This document shows positions 8,146-17,978 of a DNA stretch of 64,000 nt, piece after piece. The notes under the pieces were generated by a model. That model did no database searches. It worked only from the letters and a program-made list of their open reading frames with translations, and was not told the DNA's origin. The DNA lies in assembly GCF_008973465.1 (NCBI RefSeq), contig NZ_WBXN01000004.1, forward strand, positions 2,542,001 to 2,606,000, given 5' to 3'. A program made the translations under genes and the position numbers. Numbering within the stretch: position 1 is the first letter of the stretch; the number at the start of each line of letters is the position of its first letter. The DNA comes from Streptomyces sp. SS1-1 (GTDB lineage Bacteria > Actinomycetota > Actinomycetes > Streptomycetales > Streptomycetaceae).

Positions 8146-10793
8146 GCGGAACCTCCGATCAGGGTGAGGAAGGCGTCCTCCAGACGGCGGTGCGGGCCGA
8201 CCGACCGGACGGGCACCTCCAGCCGGACGAGTTCGGCGACCAGCTGCTCGGCGCTGCCGTCGGCGTCGAGCCGGACCAGGAGACCGTCGTCGGCGGGGAC
8301 GGCCGAGACCACCCCGGGCAGCGCGGCGACCTTCTCGACGACGGGTCCGCCGACGGCCGTGGCAGTGCCGACGAGGAGGGTGTCGCCGGAGCCGACGATC
8401 TCGGCGACCGGGCCCGCCTGCACGAGCCGGCCGCGGTCCATCACCACGAGATGGGTGCAGGACTGCTCGACCTCCGAGAGGAGATGGCTGGAGACGATCA
8501 CCGTGCGGCCCGCGGCCGCGTACCGGATCATCACCTCGCGCATCTCACGGATCTGCGGCGGGTCGAGGCCGTTGGTCGGCTCGTCGAGGATGAGCAGGTC
8601 CGGCAGGCCGAGCATGGCCTGGGCGATGGCGAGGCGCTGGCGCATGCCCTGCGAGTAGGTGCGCACCGCGCGGGCGAGCGCGTCGCCGAGCCCGGCGATC
8701 TCCAGGGCCTCGTCCAGGTGGGCGTCCTCCGGCGGGCGGCCGGTGGCCTTCCAGTACAGCTCCAGGTTCTCCCGGCCCGACAGGTGCGGCAGGAAGCCGG
8801 CGCCCTCCACGAAGGCGCCGACCCGGGACAGGACCGGGGCGCCGGGGCGGACGGCGTGCCCGAAGACCCGGATCTCCCCGGCGTCGGGACGGATCAGGCC
8901 CATCAGCATGCGCAGGGTCGTCGTCTTGCCCGCCCCGTTCGGGCCGAGCAGGCCGAGCACCTGGCCCTTCTCCACCTGGAACGACAACTCCCGCACGGCG
9001 TACCGGTCCTGCGCGCGGGCGTACCGCTTGCTCAGGCCGGTGATCCGCAGCGGGACCTCGGCCAGCTCCGGGTCGGGCGCGGGGGCGGTGGTGCGGCGGC
9101 GGGCGGTCAGCAGCAGGGCGAGGGCGAGCACGGCACCGGCGGCGGGCAGCCACCACACCCAGGACGGCAGGGGCGCGGCGGCGCTGGTGACGCCGGGGGC
9201 CGTCGGGACGGACAGGTCGCTCTTCAGGGCCACCGCGTACATCGCCGGGGCGGCCGGGGAGGCGTAGCCGAGGTCCGTGGAGGACAGCACCAGGCGCAGC
9301 CGGTGGCCCTTCTCGACGTCGTGGTCGATGGCGGGGAGGGTGATCCGCACGTCCTTGCCGGCCTTGGCGTCCGTGATCCGCAGCGGGGTGACCAGCTGGG
9401 ACGGCAGGACCTGCCGGCGGCCGTCGGGGCCGACGTCGTAGACCTTGGCGAACAGGACGGCGTCGTCGCTGTCGGCGCGCACGTGCACGGTGGCCGTCGG
9501 GGAGCCGGTGATGTGCAGGTTGTCGGCGACGGGCGCGGAGTCGAAGCGGGCGAACTGGCCGGGGAAGTCCAGCGAGACGCCGACGCCGAGCGACGACAGC
9601 TGGGCGAGGCCGCCGGAGCCGCCGAGGCCGGGCAGGGCGGAGACGGCGGGCGGGCTGGCACCGGCCGGGTTGGCGAAGGGCTGCTCACCGCCGGTGAGCG
9701 GCAGCCGCCGTACGCCGGCGGTCAGTCCGGGGTACGCGTCGGCGCTCGCGCCCCGCAGCTGGGCCTCGCCGTCGGTGGAGTCGATGCCCCCGGTGCGGGT
9801 GACCCGGAAGGCGGGGCCGGTGTCAGCGCCCTTGTCGCCCTTGAGGTACCGGTCGAACCAGGCGGTGGTGCGGGCCTGGACGCGGGTCGCCTCCATGTCG
9901 CCGACGTCGTGCCCGCCGGCGATCCAGTCGACGTCCACGGGGGCTCCGTTGGCGCGGATCGCGCGGGCCGCCTCGTCGGCCTGGCCGAGCGGGAAGAGGG
10001 AGTCGGACTGGCCCTGGAACAGCAGGGTGGGCACGTCTATGCGGTCGCCGACGGCGGACGGGGAGCGTTCCTCCAGCAGGGCGCGGGCCTTGGCGTCGGG
10101 GACGCCGGACTCGGCGACCCGCTGGTACATCGCGCAGAGCGTGGGCTGGAACTTGTCGCAGCCGCCGCCGGAGTTGACGAAGATGCCGGCCCACAGCTTC
10201 TTGAAGACGCCGTTCGGGAAGAGGGCGTCGGCGAGGTTCCAGTAGGTGATGGCCGGGGCGATGGCGTCGACGCGGTCGTCGTGTCCGGCGGCCAGCAGCG
10301 CGATGGCGCCGCCGTAGGAGCCGCCCGCCATGCCGACGCGCGGGTCGCCGGGCTTGTCGAGGCGGACCTCGGGCTGCCGGGCGAGCCAGTCGAGCAGCCG
10401 GGAGACGTCGGCGACCTCGCCCTTCGGGTCGTTCAGGCCGATCGCGCCGGTGGACTCACCGAAGCCGCGCGCGGACCAGGTGAGGACGGCGTACCCGTCC
10501 CGCGCCAAATCCTCGGCCTGCCGCCGCATGTCGTCTTTGCTGCCGCCGAAGCCGTGCCCGAGGAGGACGGCGGGGCGCCGCCCGCCGCCCGGCGCGGTGA
10601 AGTACGAGGTGTCGACGCGTACTCCGCCGTCCATGGCCATGACCCGGTCGGCGCGCCGTATCTCGGGGGCGTCGCCGCCGGAGGCGACCGCGGTCCAGGT
10701 CCCGGCGCCGGCCAGCACCACGGCGGCGGCCGCGGCGGCCAGCAGCCGCCGCGGCCCGCGCGGTGCGCCCCGTCCGGGCAGTCGAAGATCCAT
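8142..10793 (-). CDS. Alpha/beta hydrolase (CocE/X-Pro peptidase-like) fused to ABC transporter ATPase
   Basis: One 883-residue chain joins two functions. Residues 17-38 form a signal anchor. Residues 50-320 are an alpha/beta hydrolase with GGSYGG around Ser159 and a catalytic-type His295 (GGHDVG). Residues 330-530 resemble the beta-sandwich domain of CocE/X-Pro dipeptidyl peptidases. Residues 545-563 are a second membrane helix, and residues 582-883 are a complete DrrA/CcmA-type ABC ATPase: Walker A GPNGAGKTT at 617-625, signature YSQGM at 713, Walker B LLILDEP at 733. The topology is consistent: hydrolase outside, ATPase inside. It couples by ATGA to the permease. A TACCGT element seven bases before the ATG and the lack of a ribosome site suggest a leaderless transcript. 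Confidence 0.9.
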   Translation of the reverse strand: MDLRLPGRGAPRGPRRLLAAAAAAVVLAGAGTWTAVASGGDAPEIRRADRVMAMDGGVRVDTSYFTAPGGGRRPAVLLGHGFGGSKDDMRRQAEDLARDGYAVLTWSARGFGESTGAIGLNDPKGEVADVSRLLDWLARQPEVRLDKPGDPRVGMAGGSYGGAIALLAAGHDDRVDAIAPAITYWNLADALFPNGVFKKLWAGIFVNSGGGCDKFQPTLCAMYQRVAESGVPDAKARALLEERSPSAVGDRIDVPTLLFQGQSDSLFPLGQADEAARAIRANGAPVDVDWIAGGHDVGDMEATRVQARTTAWFDRYLKGDKGADTGPAFRVTRTGGIDSTDGEAQLRGASADAYPGLTAGVRRLPLTGGEQPFANPAGASPPAVSALPGLGGSGGLAQLSSLGVGVSLDFPGQFARFDSAPVADNLHITGSPTATVHVRADSDDAVLFAKVYDVGPDGRRQVLPSQLVTPLRITDAKAGKDVRITLPAIDHDVEKGHRLRLVLSSTDLGYASPAAPAMYAVALKSDLSVPTAPGVTSAAAPLPSWVWWLPAAGAVLALALLLTARRRTTAPAPDPELAEVPLRITGLSKRYARAQDRYAVRELSFQVEKGQVLGLLGPNGAGKTTTLRMLMGLIRPDAGEIRVFGHAVRPGAPVLSRVGAFVEGAGFLPHLSGRENLELYWKATGRPPEDAHLDEALEIAGLGDALARAVRTYSQGMRQRLAIAQAMLGLPDLLILDEPTNGLDPPQIREMREVMIRYAAAGRTVIVSSHLLSEVEQSCTHLVVMDRGRLVQAGPVAEIVGSGDTLLVGTATAVGGPVVEKVAALPGVVSAVPADDGLLVRLDADGSAEQLVAELVRLEVPVRSVGPHRRLEDAFLTLIGGSA

Positions 10794-10905
10794 ACGTCAA
10801 CGGTACGGGGGGAACCTGTCGGTCCGTTGTCGACCGGGGACGAACTGTGCCACCTCCTGTGGGGGTACACGGTGGCCCGCGCGTACACCAGGCGCGGTAC
10901 GCCGG

Positions 10906-12303
10906 TCAGTCCCGGGCGTCGTCCGGCAGGGTCACCAGCCAGCGGGTGGTGCGGCGCGGGCGCAGGTACAGGGCCCAGTAGAGGGTGGCGACGGCGGTGA
11001 TGCCGCCGGTCCACGCCAGATGGACGGGTTCCTGCTGGGTGAGGATGTAGCCGAGGACCACGATCAGCATCACTGGCACCGCGGGCCACAGCGGCATCCG
11101 CCAGGCCGACGAGTGGCGGTGCTGTCCGCGCCGGGCGAGCAGGGCGGCGACCGCGACGAGCAGGTACATGCCGGTGACGGAGACGCCCGTGACGCCGTAC
11201 AGGGTGTCCAGGTTGACGAAGCAGAGGGCGGCGCCGGGCACGCCGACGGCGAGGGTGGCGACCCACGGGGAGCCGAAGCGGCCGAGGCGGGCGAGGCCGT
11301 CGTTGACGGGCCGGGGCCACGCCTTGTCGCGGGCCGAGGCGAACAGCACGCGGGAGTTCTGGATGACCATGACGATGCCCGCGTTGATGATCGCGAGGGC
11401 CACGCAGAGGCTGACGAAGGTACCGACGGCGGAGTTCGACCAGGCGGTGACCATGGCGGAGAGGTCGCCACCGGTCAGTTCGGCGACGTCCGAGGCGCCC
11501 AGGGTGATGGCGACGACCGGCACCAGGATGATGACGGTGGAGATGGCGAGGGTGGCCAGGACCGTGCGGGCGACGTTGCGGCGCGGGTTCTCCAGCTCCT
11601 CGGAGAGGTACACGGCGGTCGAGAAGCCCTGGGTGATGAACAGGGCGATGGCGAGCCCGGAGACGACCAGCAGCGCCGTCACCGTGTCGGTGCGGCCGTC
11701 CGCGCCGGCCACCTCCAGGGAGGCCAGGCTCGCGGGGCCGCGCTCGGCGTGGGCGAAGCCCAGGACGGCCACTACGGCCGCCGCGATGACCTCCAGGACC
11801 AGGAAGACGCCGGTGATCCAGGCGTTGGCGCGCAGGTCCAGCAGGCCGGCGAGGGTAGCGAGGAGCATGACGCCGGCGCCGGTCAGGGCGGGGTCGAGGT
11901 GGGCGATCGGGGCGAGGTAGTCGGCGGTGCCCATCGCGATCACGGGCGGTACGACCATGACGACGAGCAGGGACAGCACGAACACCAGCCAGCCCGCGAG
12001 CCGTCCGGCGAGCGTGGACACCATCGCGTACTCGCCGCCGGCGCTCGGGACGAGGGTGCCGAGCTCCGAGTAGCAGAAGGCGACGGCGACGCACAGCAGG
12101 GAGCCGACGGCGATCGTGAGGGCCGTGGCGGTGCCGAGCGAGCCGAACAGGTCGGGGACGACCACGAAGAGCGTGGACGCGGGGGTCACGCAGGAGAGCG
12201 TGAGCAGCGTGCCGCCGACCACGCCGATGGAGCGCTTGAGCTGCCGGGGGCTGTCCGGCGCCTCGACGGCGGGGGCCTCGGCGGGGGTGAGGGTGTCGGT
12301 CAC
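10906..12303 (-). CDS. APC-family amino acid permease
   Basis: This 465-residue integral membrane protein has about 12 hydrophobic helices. The first contains the unwound helix signature of APC transporters (GVVGGTLLTLSCVTPASTLF), followed by SAGGEYAMVSTLAGRLAGWL. It would import an amino acid or amine by proton symport. The GTG at 12303 has no obvious Shine-Dalgarno, so the exact start is less certain. The convergent mmsA gene cluster lies on the same strand upstream but is separated by a terminator and about 200 bp, so this is probably a monocistronic unit. The substrate cannot be deduced. Confidence 0.87.
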   Translation of the reverse strand: MTDTLTPAEAPAVEAPDSPRQLKRSIGVVGGTLLTLSCVTPASTLFVVVPDLFGSLGTATALTIAVGSLLCVAVAFCYSELGTLVPSAGGEYAMVSTLAGRLAGWLVFVLSLLVVMVVPPVIAMGTADYLAPIAHLDPALTGAGVMLLATLAGLLDLRANAWITGVFLVLEVIAAAVVAVLGFAHAERGPASLASLEVAGADGRTDTVTALLVVSGLAIALFITQGFSTAVYLSEELENPRRNVARTVLATLAISTVIILVPVVAITLGASDVAELTGGDLSAMVTAWSNSAVGTFVSLCVALAIINAGIVMVIQNSRVLFASARDKAWPRPVNDGLARLGRFGSPWVATLAVGVPGAALCFVNLDTLYGVTGVSVTGMYLLVAVAALLARRGQHRHSSAWRMPLWPAVPVMLIVVLGYILTQQEPVHLAWTGGITAVATLYWALYLRPRRTTRWLVTLPDDARD

Positions 12304-12457
12304 GAGGGGGATGCAACATCGACGGAAACCGTCACGTCAATGGGTGTCCTGCCACGGAATCAGTTGTCCGCGATCATGATTTCGCGCGTTAACGTCGCAT
12401 CAAGGCCCATGCCCGCACGGGTTTCGCAGGTGCGGGAACCGCAGCGGACCCGGACAG

Positions 12458-12491
12458 AAAAATGGGGCCGTCCGCGATGCGGACGGCCCCG
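12458..12491 (-). terminator. Rho-independent terminator after mmsA
   Basis: A perfect 10-bp stem GGGGCCGTCC / GGACGGCCCC (12464-12473 and 12481-12490) lies just past the mmsA stop. Read on the minus strand it is followed by ATTTTTC, a canonical U-tract. Confidence 0.88.
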
Positions 12492-12500
12492 GAGGTGGCG

Positions 12501-14003
<1,503 letters not shown>

Positions 14004-14017
14004 GCCCGGTTACTCCT

Positions 14018-14195
14018 TCACAGATGGCGGCGTCGGGAGGACACGTGCCGTTCGTACAGCTCTCGGGCCTCCACCGCCGACGCTCGGGTCGCGGTCTCGG
14101 CCACAGGTACATCCCACCAGGCTCGCGCGGGCGGCGGGCCCGACACAGTGTCGGCCGTTTCGGTGCCGATGTAGACACATGAGGGAGTGTCGGCG
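14018..14195 (-). pseudogene. iolD: C-terminal remnant of iolD (3D-trihydroxycyclohexane-1,2-dione hydrolase)
   Basis: No start-to-stop gene covers this stretch, but the frame ending at 14018 reads VYIGTETADTVSGPPPAR, then AWWDVPVAETATRAS and finally RELYERHVSSRRRHL before the stop. The AWWDVPVAE block followed by a helical, basic end is what IolD proteins look like at their C-terminus, and this is where iolD would sit, directly before mmsA and downstream of iolC. The reading stops being protein-like at about 14195, exactly where the hairpin element starts. The other ~600 residues of IolD (a ThDP enzyme) are absent from the window, so this is a deletion remnant. Identification is from memory of the family. 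Confidence 0.72.
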
Positions 14196-14273
14196 GCTAG
14201 TGCTGTGAGCGGGAAGGTTCGCCGGGAGGCTCGCCGCGAGCCGGTGGACTTTTCCGGTCACAGCACTAGCGCC
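14192..14273. repeat. 82-bp hairpin (MITE-like) element
   Basis: The ends form an inverted repeat. The left arm begins GGCGGCTAGTGCTGTGA and the right arm ends TCACAGCACTAGCGCC, with 12 bp (CTAGTGCTGTGA) fully complementary and imperfect pairing extending inward through CCGGAAAAG/CGGGAAGG. The centre (about 14222-14244) is itself GC-rich and self-complementary. No coding capacity is present. It borders the iolD fragment directly, so it is either a mobile hairpin element or a recombination scar. Confidence 0.7.
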
Positions 14274-14637
14274 TCGCGCGGGTCGCGTACTGCCATGTCC
14301 TCCCCACGAGTCGATGGTGCGGGTGGGGGACCTCCGGCGCGGGGCCGTAGCGGGCGGGGAGTCATCGCTCGCTCTTCGCTCCTGCCAAAGCAAAGCGGCC
14401 TCCCGCGCCGGAGGCGTTCGGTGCGCCGGCGCCGCGAGGGCGGCCGGCGGGTCGTGCGGGGCCGGACGGTCCGCGCGCCCGCGCGGCACGGCGTCCGGCC
14501 GGTCGGTGGTCAGGGCGGGGTCACGGCGGCTCCGGGGCGGCCCCACTTGCCGTATGCCCGGTCCCGGCCGTCGCCGACCTCGCCGCCGGCCCGCGAGGGC
14601 TCGGCGTGCGGGCGGACGCGTTCCGCGACGTGGGCGC
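14274..14637. other. Non-coding remnant between iolC and the hairpin element
   Basis: About 360 bp without a convincing gene. On the minus strand a GTG overlapping the iolC stop opens a 43-codon frame starting MSAHVAERVRPH, perhaps the beginning of a lost downstream iol gene, but I do not recognise it. A second minus-strand start with a good ribosome site (GGGGAGGAC before ATG at 14295) reads only MAVRDPREALVL before stopping inside the hairpin element. Both look like gene fragments. Confidence 0.4.
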
Positions 14638-15588
14638 TCACCGGACGGCCCCCGCGGCGAGCGCGGCCTCGATCTCGCCGGTCGTCGGCATGGCGGAGGA
14701 GCACTCCAGGCGGGAGGCGACGATGGCGCCGGCCGCGTTGGCGTGCCGCATCACCGTCTCCAGGTCCCAGCCCGCCAGCAGGCCGTGGCAGAGGGAGCCG
14801 CCGAACGCGTCCCCGGCGCCGAGGCCGTTGAGGACCGTCACGGGCAGCGGCGGCACCTCCGCCCGGCCGCCGTCCCGGTCGACGGCGAGGACACCCTTGG
14901 GGCCCTGCTTGACGACGGCGATCTCGACCCCGGCGTCCAGCAACGCCCGCGCGGCGGCGTCGGGTTCGCGGACGCCGGTCGCCACCTCCACCTCGTCGAG
15001 GTTGCCGACGGCGACGGTGGCGTGCTTCAGCGCCTCGGCGTAGAACGGGCGGGCCGCCTCCGGGTCCTTCCAGAACATGGGGCGCCAGTCGAGGTCGAAG
15101 ACCGTGACGCCGGACCGGGCACGGTGGGCGAGGGCCGCGAGCGTCGCCGTCCGGCTGGGCTCCTCGCTCAGGCCGGTGCCGGTGACCCAGAAGACACGGG
15201 CGTCGCGCAGGGCGTCGAGGTCGAGGTCGTGGGCGTCGATCTCCAGGTCGGGGGCCTTGGGCCGCCGGTAGAAGTACAGCGGGAAGTCGTCCGGCGGGAA
15301 GACCTCGCAGAACGTGACGGGGGTGGGCAGTCCGGGGACCGCGGTGACCCAGCGGTCGTCGACGCCGAAGCCCTGGAGGGCCTCGTGGAGGTAGGTGCCG
15401 AACGGGTCGTCGCCGGTGCGGGTGATCACGGCGGTCCGGCGGCCGAGACGGGCGGCGGCGACGGCCACGTTGGTCGCCGAGCCGCCGAGGAACTTGCCGA
15501 AGGACGTGACCTGCGACAGCGGGACGCCCGTCTGCAGCGGGTAGAGGTCCACCCCGATCCGGCCCATGGTGATCACGTCGTACGCCAT
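14638..15588 (-). CDS. iolC: 5-dehydro-2-deoxygluconokinase
   Basis: This 316-residue PfkB-family sugar kinase phosphorylates 5-dehydro-2-deoxy-D-gluconate (DKG) in inositol catabolism. The N-terminal PfkB signature GGSATNVAVAAARLG and the C-terminal ATP/anion-hole signature NGLGAGDAFGGSL with the catalytic aspartate are intact. The opening DVITMGRIGVDLYPLQ is typical of IolC. It is the first gene of the transcript from the promoter at about 15685-15662. The next pathway genes (aldolase, iolB, iolD, iolE) are missing downstream, so the enzyme is either an orphan or works with iol genes elsewhere. Confidence 0.93.
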   Translation of the reverse strand: MAYDVITMGRIGVDLYPLQTGVPLSQVTSFGKFLGGSATNVAVAAARLGRRTAVITRTGDDPFGTYLHEALQGFGVDDRWVTAVPGLPTPVTFCEVFPPDDFPLYFYRRPKAPDLEIDAHDLDLDALRDARVFWVTGTGLSEEPSRTATLAALAHRARSGVTVFDLDWRPMFWKDPEAARPFYAEALKHATVAVGNLDEVEVATGVREPDAAARALLDAGVEIAVVKQGPKGVLAVDRDGGRAEVPPLPVTVLNGLGAGDAFGGSLCHGLLAGWDLETVMRHANAAGAIVASRLECSSAMPTTGEIEAALAAGAVR

Positions 15589-16026
15589 CGGTGCCCTCGG
15601 TCTCCCTCGTCACAACCAGCGGGTCGGGGTCGCGGGTCGCGGCGATGCGGCCCTCCACGGCTTTCTAGCCCTCCCCGGGAAGCATGTCAATGTTTTGTCC
15701 AGACATTCGAACGAGGCTGCCGCCGGGCGGGGTTGGTGAGGTGCCCGTGGCGGGTTGGTGAGGTCTCCGTGCCCGGACGGAGTTGTCAACGCGCCGCGCC
15801 GACGCGCCCGCGTGCGCCTTTGCTGCACGCCTGTCACAAAGACCACCCCCGTGTCACGCATGTCGCGCGTACGCGGGGTCTGCGTCACACCCGGCGCACA
15901 GGCCCTGCCCGTGGTCACGGAGCGTCGTTGACCGGACACAGGCTTGTGAACGCCAGGCGCAGCGCCCGGTCCCCCCGACGGCCGGCCCCCGGCCGCCACC
16001 GCGGCGCGCGCGAGGAGGTGCCACCG
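15589..16026. other. Intergenic region between iolC and the small HTH gene
   Basis: About 440 bp without a gene on either strand. Besides the iolC promoter, it holds a 22-bp period direct repeat (GGTTGGTGAGGT at 15731 and 15753). I see no clear promoter for the rightward gene, only its ribosome site GAGGAGGTG at 16012-16020. Confidence 0.6.
15662..15707 (-). promoter_or_regulatory. iolC promoter with overlapping operator
   Basis: On the minus strand TTGACA (15690-15685), 17 bases, then TAGAAA (15667-15662) is a near-consensus vegetative promoter about 70 bp before iolC. A palindrome TGTCTGGACA lies just upstream of the -35, and a second arrangement AATGT/ACATT spans 15689-15707. This is the kind of site bound by GntR-type inositol repressors in streptomycetes; the regulator is not identified here. 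Confidence 0.6.
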
Positions 16027-16227
16027 ATGACCGACCGAAGGCTCTGGTCGTACAAGGAGATCGCGGCGCACATCAAGGTGCAGCCGGACACCGTGCGCTC
16101 CTACCGCAAACACGGACTGCTGCCCCCGCCCGACCACGTGGAGGGCGGCAAGCCCTTCTGGTACGCCGACACCGTCCGGGCCTGGGTGGCCTCACGGCCC
16201 CGCAACCGGGGGCTGAGGCCGGACTGA
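16027..16227 (+). CDS. Small HTH DNA-binding protein (MerR/excisionase-like)
   Basis: This 66-residue protein is essentially one winged helix-turn-helix. WSYKEIAAHIKVQPDTVRSYRKHGLLPPPDHVEGGKPFWYADTV shows the MerR/Xis pattern: a recognition helix with xxTVRSYR, then a wing, then a tryptophan-rich end. A strong GAGGAGGTG site fixes the start. No effector domain is present. Such proteins act as small regulators or, in mobile elements, as excisionases, but no integrase is nearby. An 11-bp inverted repeat downstream may be its terminator. Role unknown. Confidence 0.75.
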   Translation: MTDRRLWSYKEIAAHIKVQPDTVRSYRKHGLLPPPDHVEGGKPFWYADTVRAWVASRPRNRGLRPD

Positions 16228-16243
16228 CCCCCGGAAAACCACC

Positions 16244-16270
16244 TGTGCCCCACGCGCCCCGTGGGGCACA
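16244..16270. terminator. Inverted repeat between the HTH gene and the acetyltransferase
   Basis: A perfect 11-bp palindrome TGTGCCCCACG / CGTGGGGCACA with a 5-base loop sits between the two genes and ends nine bases before the next ATG. It lacks a T-run, so it may be a weak terminator or an operator for the acetyltransferase gene. Confidence 0.5.
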
Positions 16271-16279
16271 GTCGTCCCC

Positions 16280-16891
16280 ATGAGCGATTTCTCCGTCAAG
16301 CCCGTACTGACCGGCGAACGGACCGTGCTGCGGCCGTTCACCGAGGACGACGCCGCCGTCATGGCGGAGATCATCGAGGATCCCGACGTCGTCCGCTTCA
16401 CCGGCGAGCCCTCCGCCGAGCTGACGGTCGAGCGGCTGCGCGACTGGTACGGCTCGCGGTCCGCGCAGAGCGACCGGCTCGATCTCGCCGTCACCGACCG
16501 GGCCACCGGTGAACTCGTCGGCGAAGTGGTGCTGTTCGAGTGGGACCCGCGCGCCCGAGGCTGCACGTTCCGCACGCTCATCGGGCCCCGGGGGCGCGGG
16601 CGGGGGCTCGGCACCGAGGCCACCCGCCTGATCGTCGGCCACGGCTTCGAGCAACTCGGTCTGCACCGGATCCAGTTGGAGGCGTACGGCCACAACGCCC
16701 GGGCCCTGCGGGTCTACGAGAAGGCCGGCTTCGTACGGGAGGGCGTGCGGCGGGAGGCCGACTTCCGGGACGGCCGGTGGCTGGACTGGGTGCTGATGGC
16801 GGTGCTCGAGCAGGAGTGGGCGGCCCATCGCGGCCACCCGGATCTCCCCGGCACGCCGTCGCTCAGCGGGTACGGCTCCACGGCTCGATGA
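16280..16891 (+). CDS. GNAT-family N-acetyltransferase (RimJ/RimL-like)
   Basis: This 203-residue acetyl-CoA-dependent transferase is of the RimJ/RimL group. [21 protein letters not shown] is the usual N-terminal alpha1 region, the acetyl-CoA-binding motif A reads [20 protein letters not shown], and [34 protein letters not shown] is the strongly conserved motif B. The target could be a ribosomal protein, a small amine or an antibiotic, and the sequence does not decide. Its last 29 bp overlap the convergent alcohol dehydrogenase gene. Confidence 0.88.
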   Translation: MSDFSVKPVLTGERTVLRPFTEDDAAVMAEIIEDPDVVRFTGEPSAELTVERLRDWYGSRSAQSDRLDLAVTDRATGELVGEVVLFEWDPRARGCTFRTLIGPRGRGRGLGTEATRLIVGHGFEQLGLHRIQLEAYGHNARALRVYEKAGFVREGVRREADFRDGRWLDWVLMAVLEQEWAAHRGHPDLPGTPSLSGYGSTAR

Positions 16892-17915
16892 CCGTCACCC
16901 CGGCACCCGGCGCCGCTCCCATCGCCTCCAGCGCCGCCGGCACGTCGTCCAGCGGGATCGTCGACGTCACCAGCAGGTCGGGCCGCAGCACACCGGACCG
17001 CACCAGCTCCAGCATCGGCGGGTAGCCGTGGGCCGCCATGCCGTGGCTGCCGAGGACCTCCAGCTCCAGGGCGATCGCGCGGGCCATGGGGACGGGGGTC
17101 GTGCCGGACTCGGAGGGCAGCAGGCCGACCTGGACATGCCGGCCGCGGCGGCGCAGCGAGCCGACGGAGGCGGCGCAGGTGACCGGGGAGCCCAGCGCGT
17201 CCAGGGAGAGATGCGCGCCGCCGCCGGTGAGGTCGCGGACGGCGGCCGCGGTGTCGGGGACGCCGGACGCGTCCAGGCACTCGGCCGCGCCGAACTTCCG
17301 CGCCAGGTCCAGGGCGCCGGGTGACACGTCGACCGCGACGACCCGGGCGCCGGCGGCGGCCGCGATCATCACCGCGGACAGGCCGACCCCGCCGCAGCCG
17401 TGCACGGCGACCCACTCCCCCGCCGCGACCCGGCCCTGCCGCACGACCGCCCGGAACGCGGTGGCGAACCGGCAGCCCAGGGAGGCCGCCGTCGCGAAGG
17501 ACATCTCCTCGGGCACGGCGACGAGGTTGACGTCGGCGTGGTCCAGGGCGACGTACTGGGCGAAGGAGCCCCAGTGGGTGAAGCCGGGCTGGGTCTGCCG
17601 CTCGCACACCTGCTGGTCGCCGGCCGCACAGGCCCCGCACGATCCGCAGGCGCAGACGAACGGCACGGTGACCCGGTCGCCGGGCCGCCAGCCGGTCACC
17701 CGCTCGCCGACGGCCTCGACGACCCCGGCCAGTTCATGACCGGGGACGTGCGGCAGCGTGATGTCCGGGTCGTGGCCCTGCCAGCCGTGCCAGTCGCTGC
17801 GGCACAGGCCGGTCGCCTCGACCCGCACGGTCACGCCGTGCGGCGCGGGAGCCGGGTCGGGTACCTCCCGCACCTGGGCCGGCTCCCCGAACCGCTCGAA
17901 CATCACTGCGCGCAT
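16863..17915 (-). CDS. Zinc-dependent alcohol dehydrogenase
   Basis: This 350-residue medium-chain dehydrogenase/reductase would interconvert an alcohol and aldehyde or ketone with NAD(P). The catalytic zinc ligands are visible in [11 protein letters not shown] and [14 protein letters not shown], the four-cysteine structural zinc lobe reads [17 protein letters not shown], and the Rossmann motif is [11 protein letters not shown]. It is a single gene, transcribed toward the acetyltransferase and ending inside it. Substrate cannot be assigned. ADH family membership is secure. Confidence 0.92.
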   Translation of the reverse strand: MRAVMFERFGEPAQVREVPDPAPAPHGVTVRVEATGLCRSDWHGWQGHDPDITLPHVPGHELAGVVEAVGERVTGWRPGDRVTVPFVCACGSCGACAAGDQQVCERQTQPGFTHWGSFAQYVALDHADVNLVAVPEEMSFATAASLGCRFATAFRAVVRQGRVAAGEWVAVHGCGGVGLSAVMIAAAAGARVVAVDVSPGALDLARKFGAAECLDASGVPDTAAAVRDLTGGGAHLSLDALGSPVTCAASVGSLRRRGRHVQVGLLPSESGTTPVPMARAIALELEVLGSHGMAAHGYPPMLELVRSGVLRPDLLVTSTIPLDDVPAALEAMGAAPGAGVTVIEPWSRTR

Positions 17916-17978
17916 CCCCGACTCCTTCGGCCCCTGGATCGTCCGCCAAGTCCCGCTCCCCGGCGGGTCCGCGTCACG

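Noticed and set aside
8190..11000. 936-codon plus-strand frame opposite the hydrolase/ATPase fusion
   Set aside because: Gly/Val/Asp/Gln-rich shadow without a ribosome site; the minus strand encodes complete catalytic and Walker motifs.
14192..14273. Possible complete insertion sequence
   Set aside because: Only 82 bp, with no transposase and no clear target duplication; called a hairpin element only.
14010..14546. 178-codon minus-strand frame covering the iolD remnant and hairpin
   Set aside because: It reads the remnant in the wrong frame; the iolD-like peptide is in a neighbouring frame.
15730..15764. CRISPR-like repeat
   Set aside because: Only two short copies with about 10 bases between, no further units and no cas genes.
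16027..16227. Excisionase of an integrated element
   Set aside because: No integrase, attachment site or tRNA gene nearby; kept as small HTH protein.
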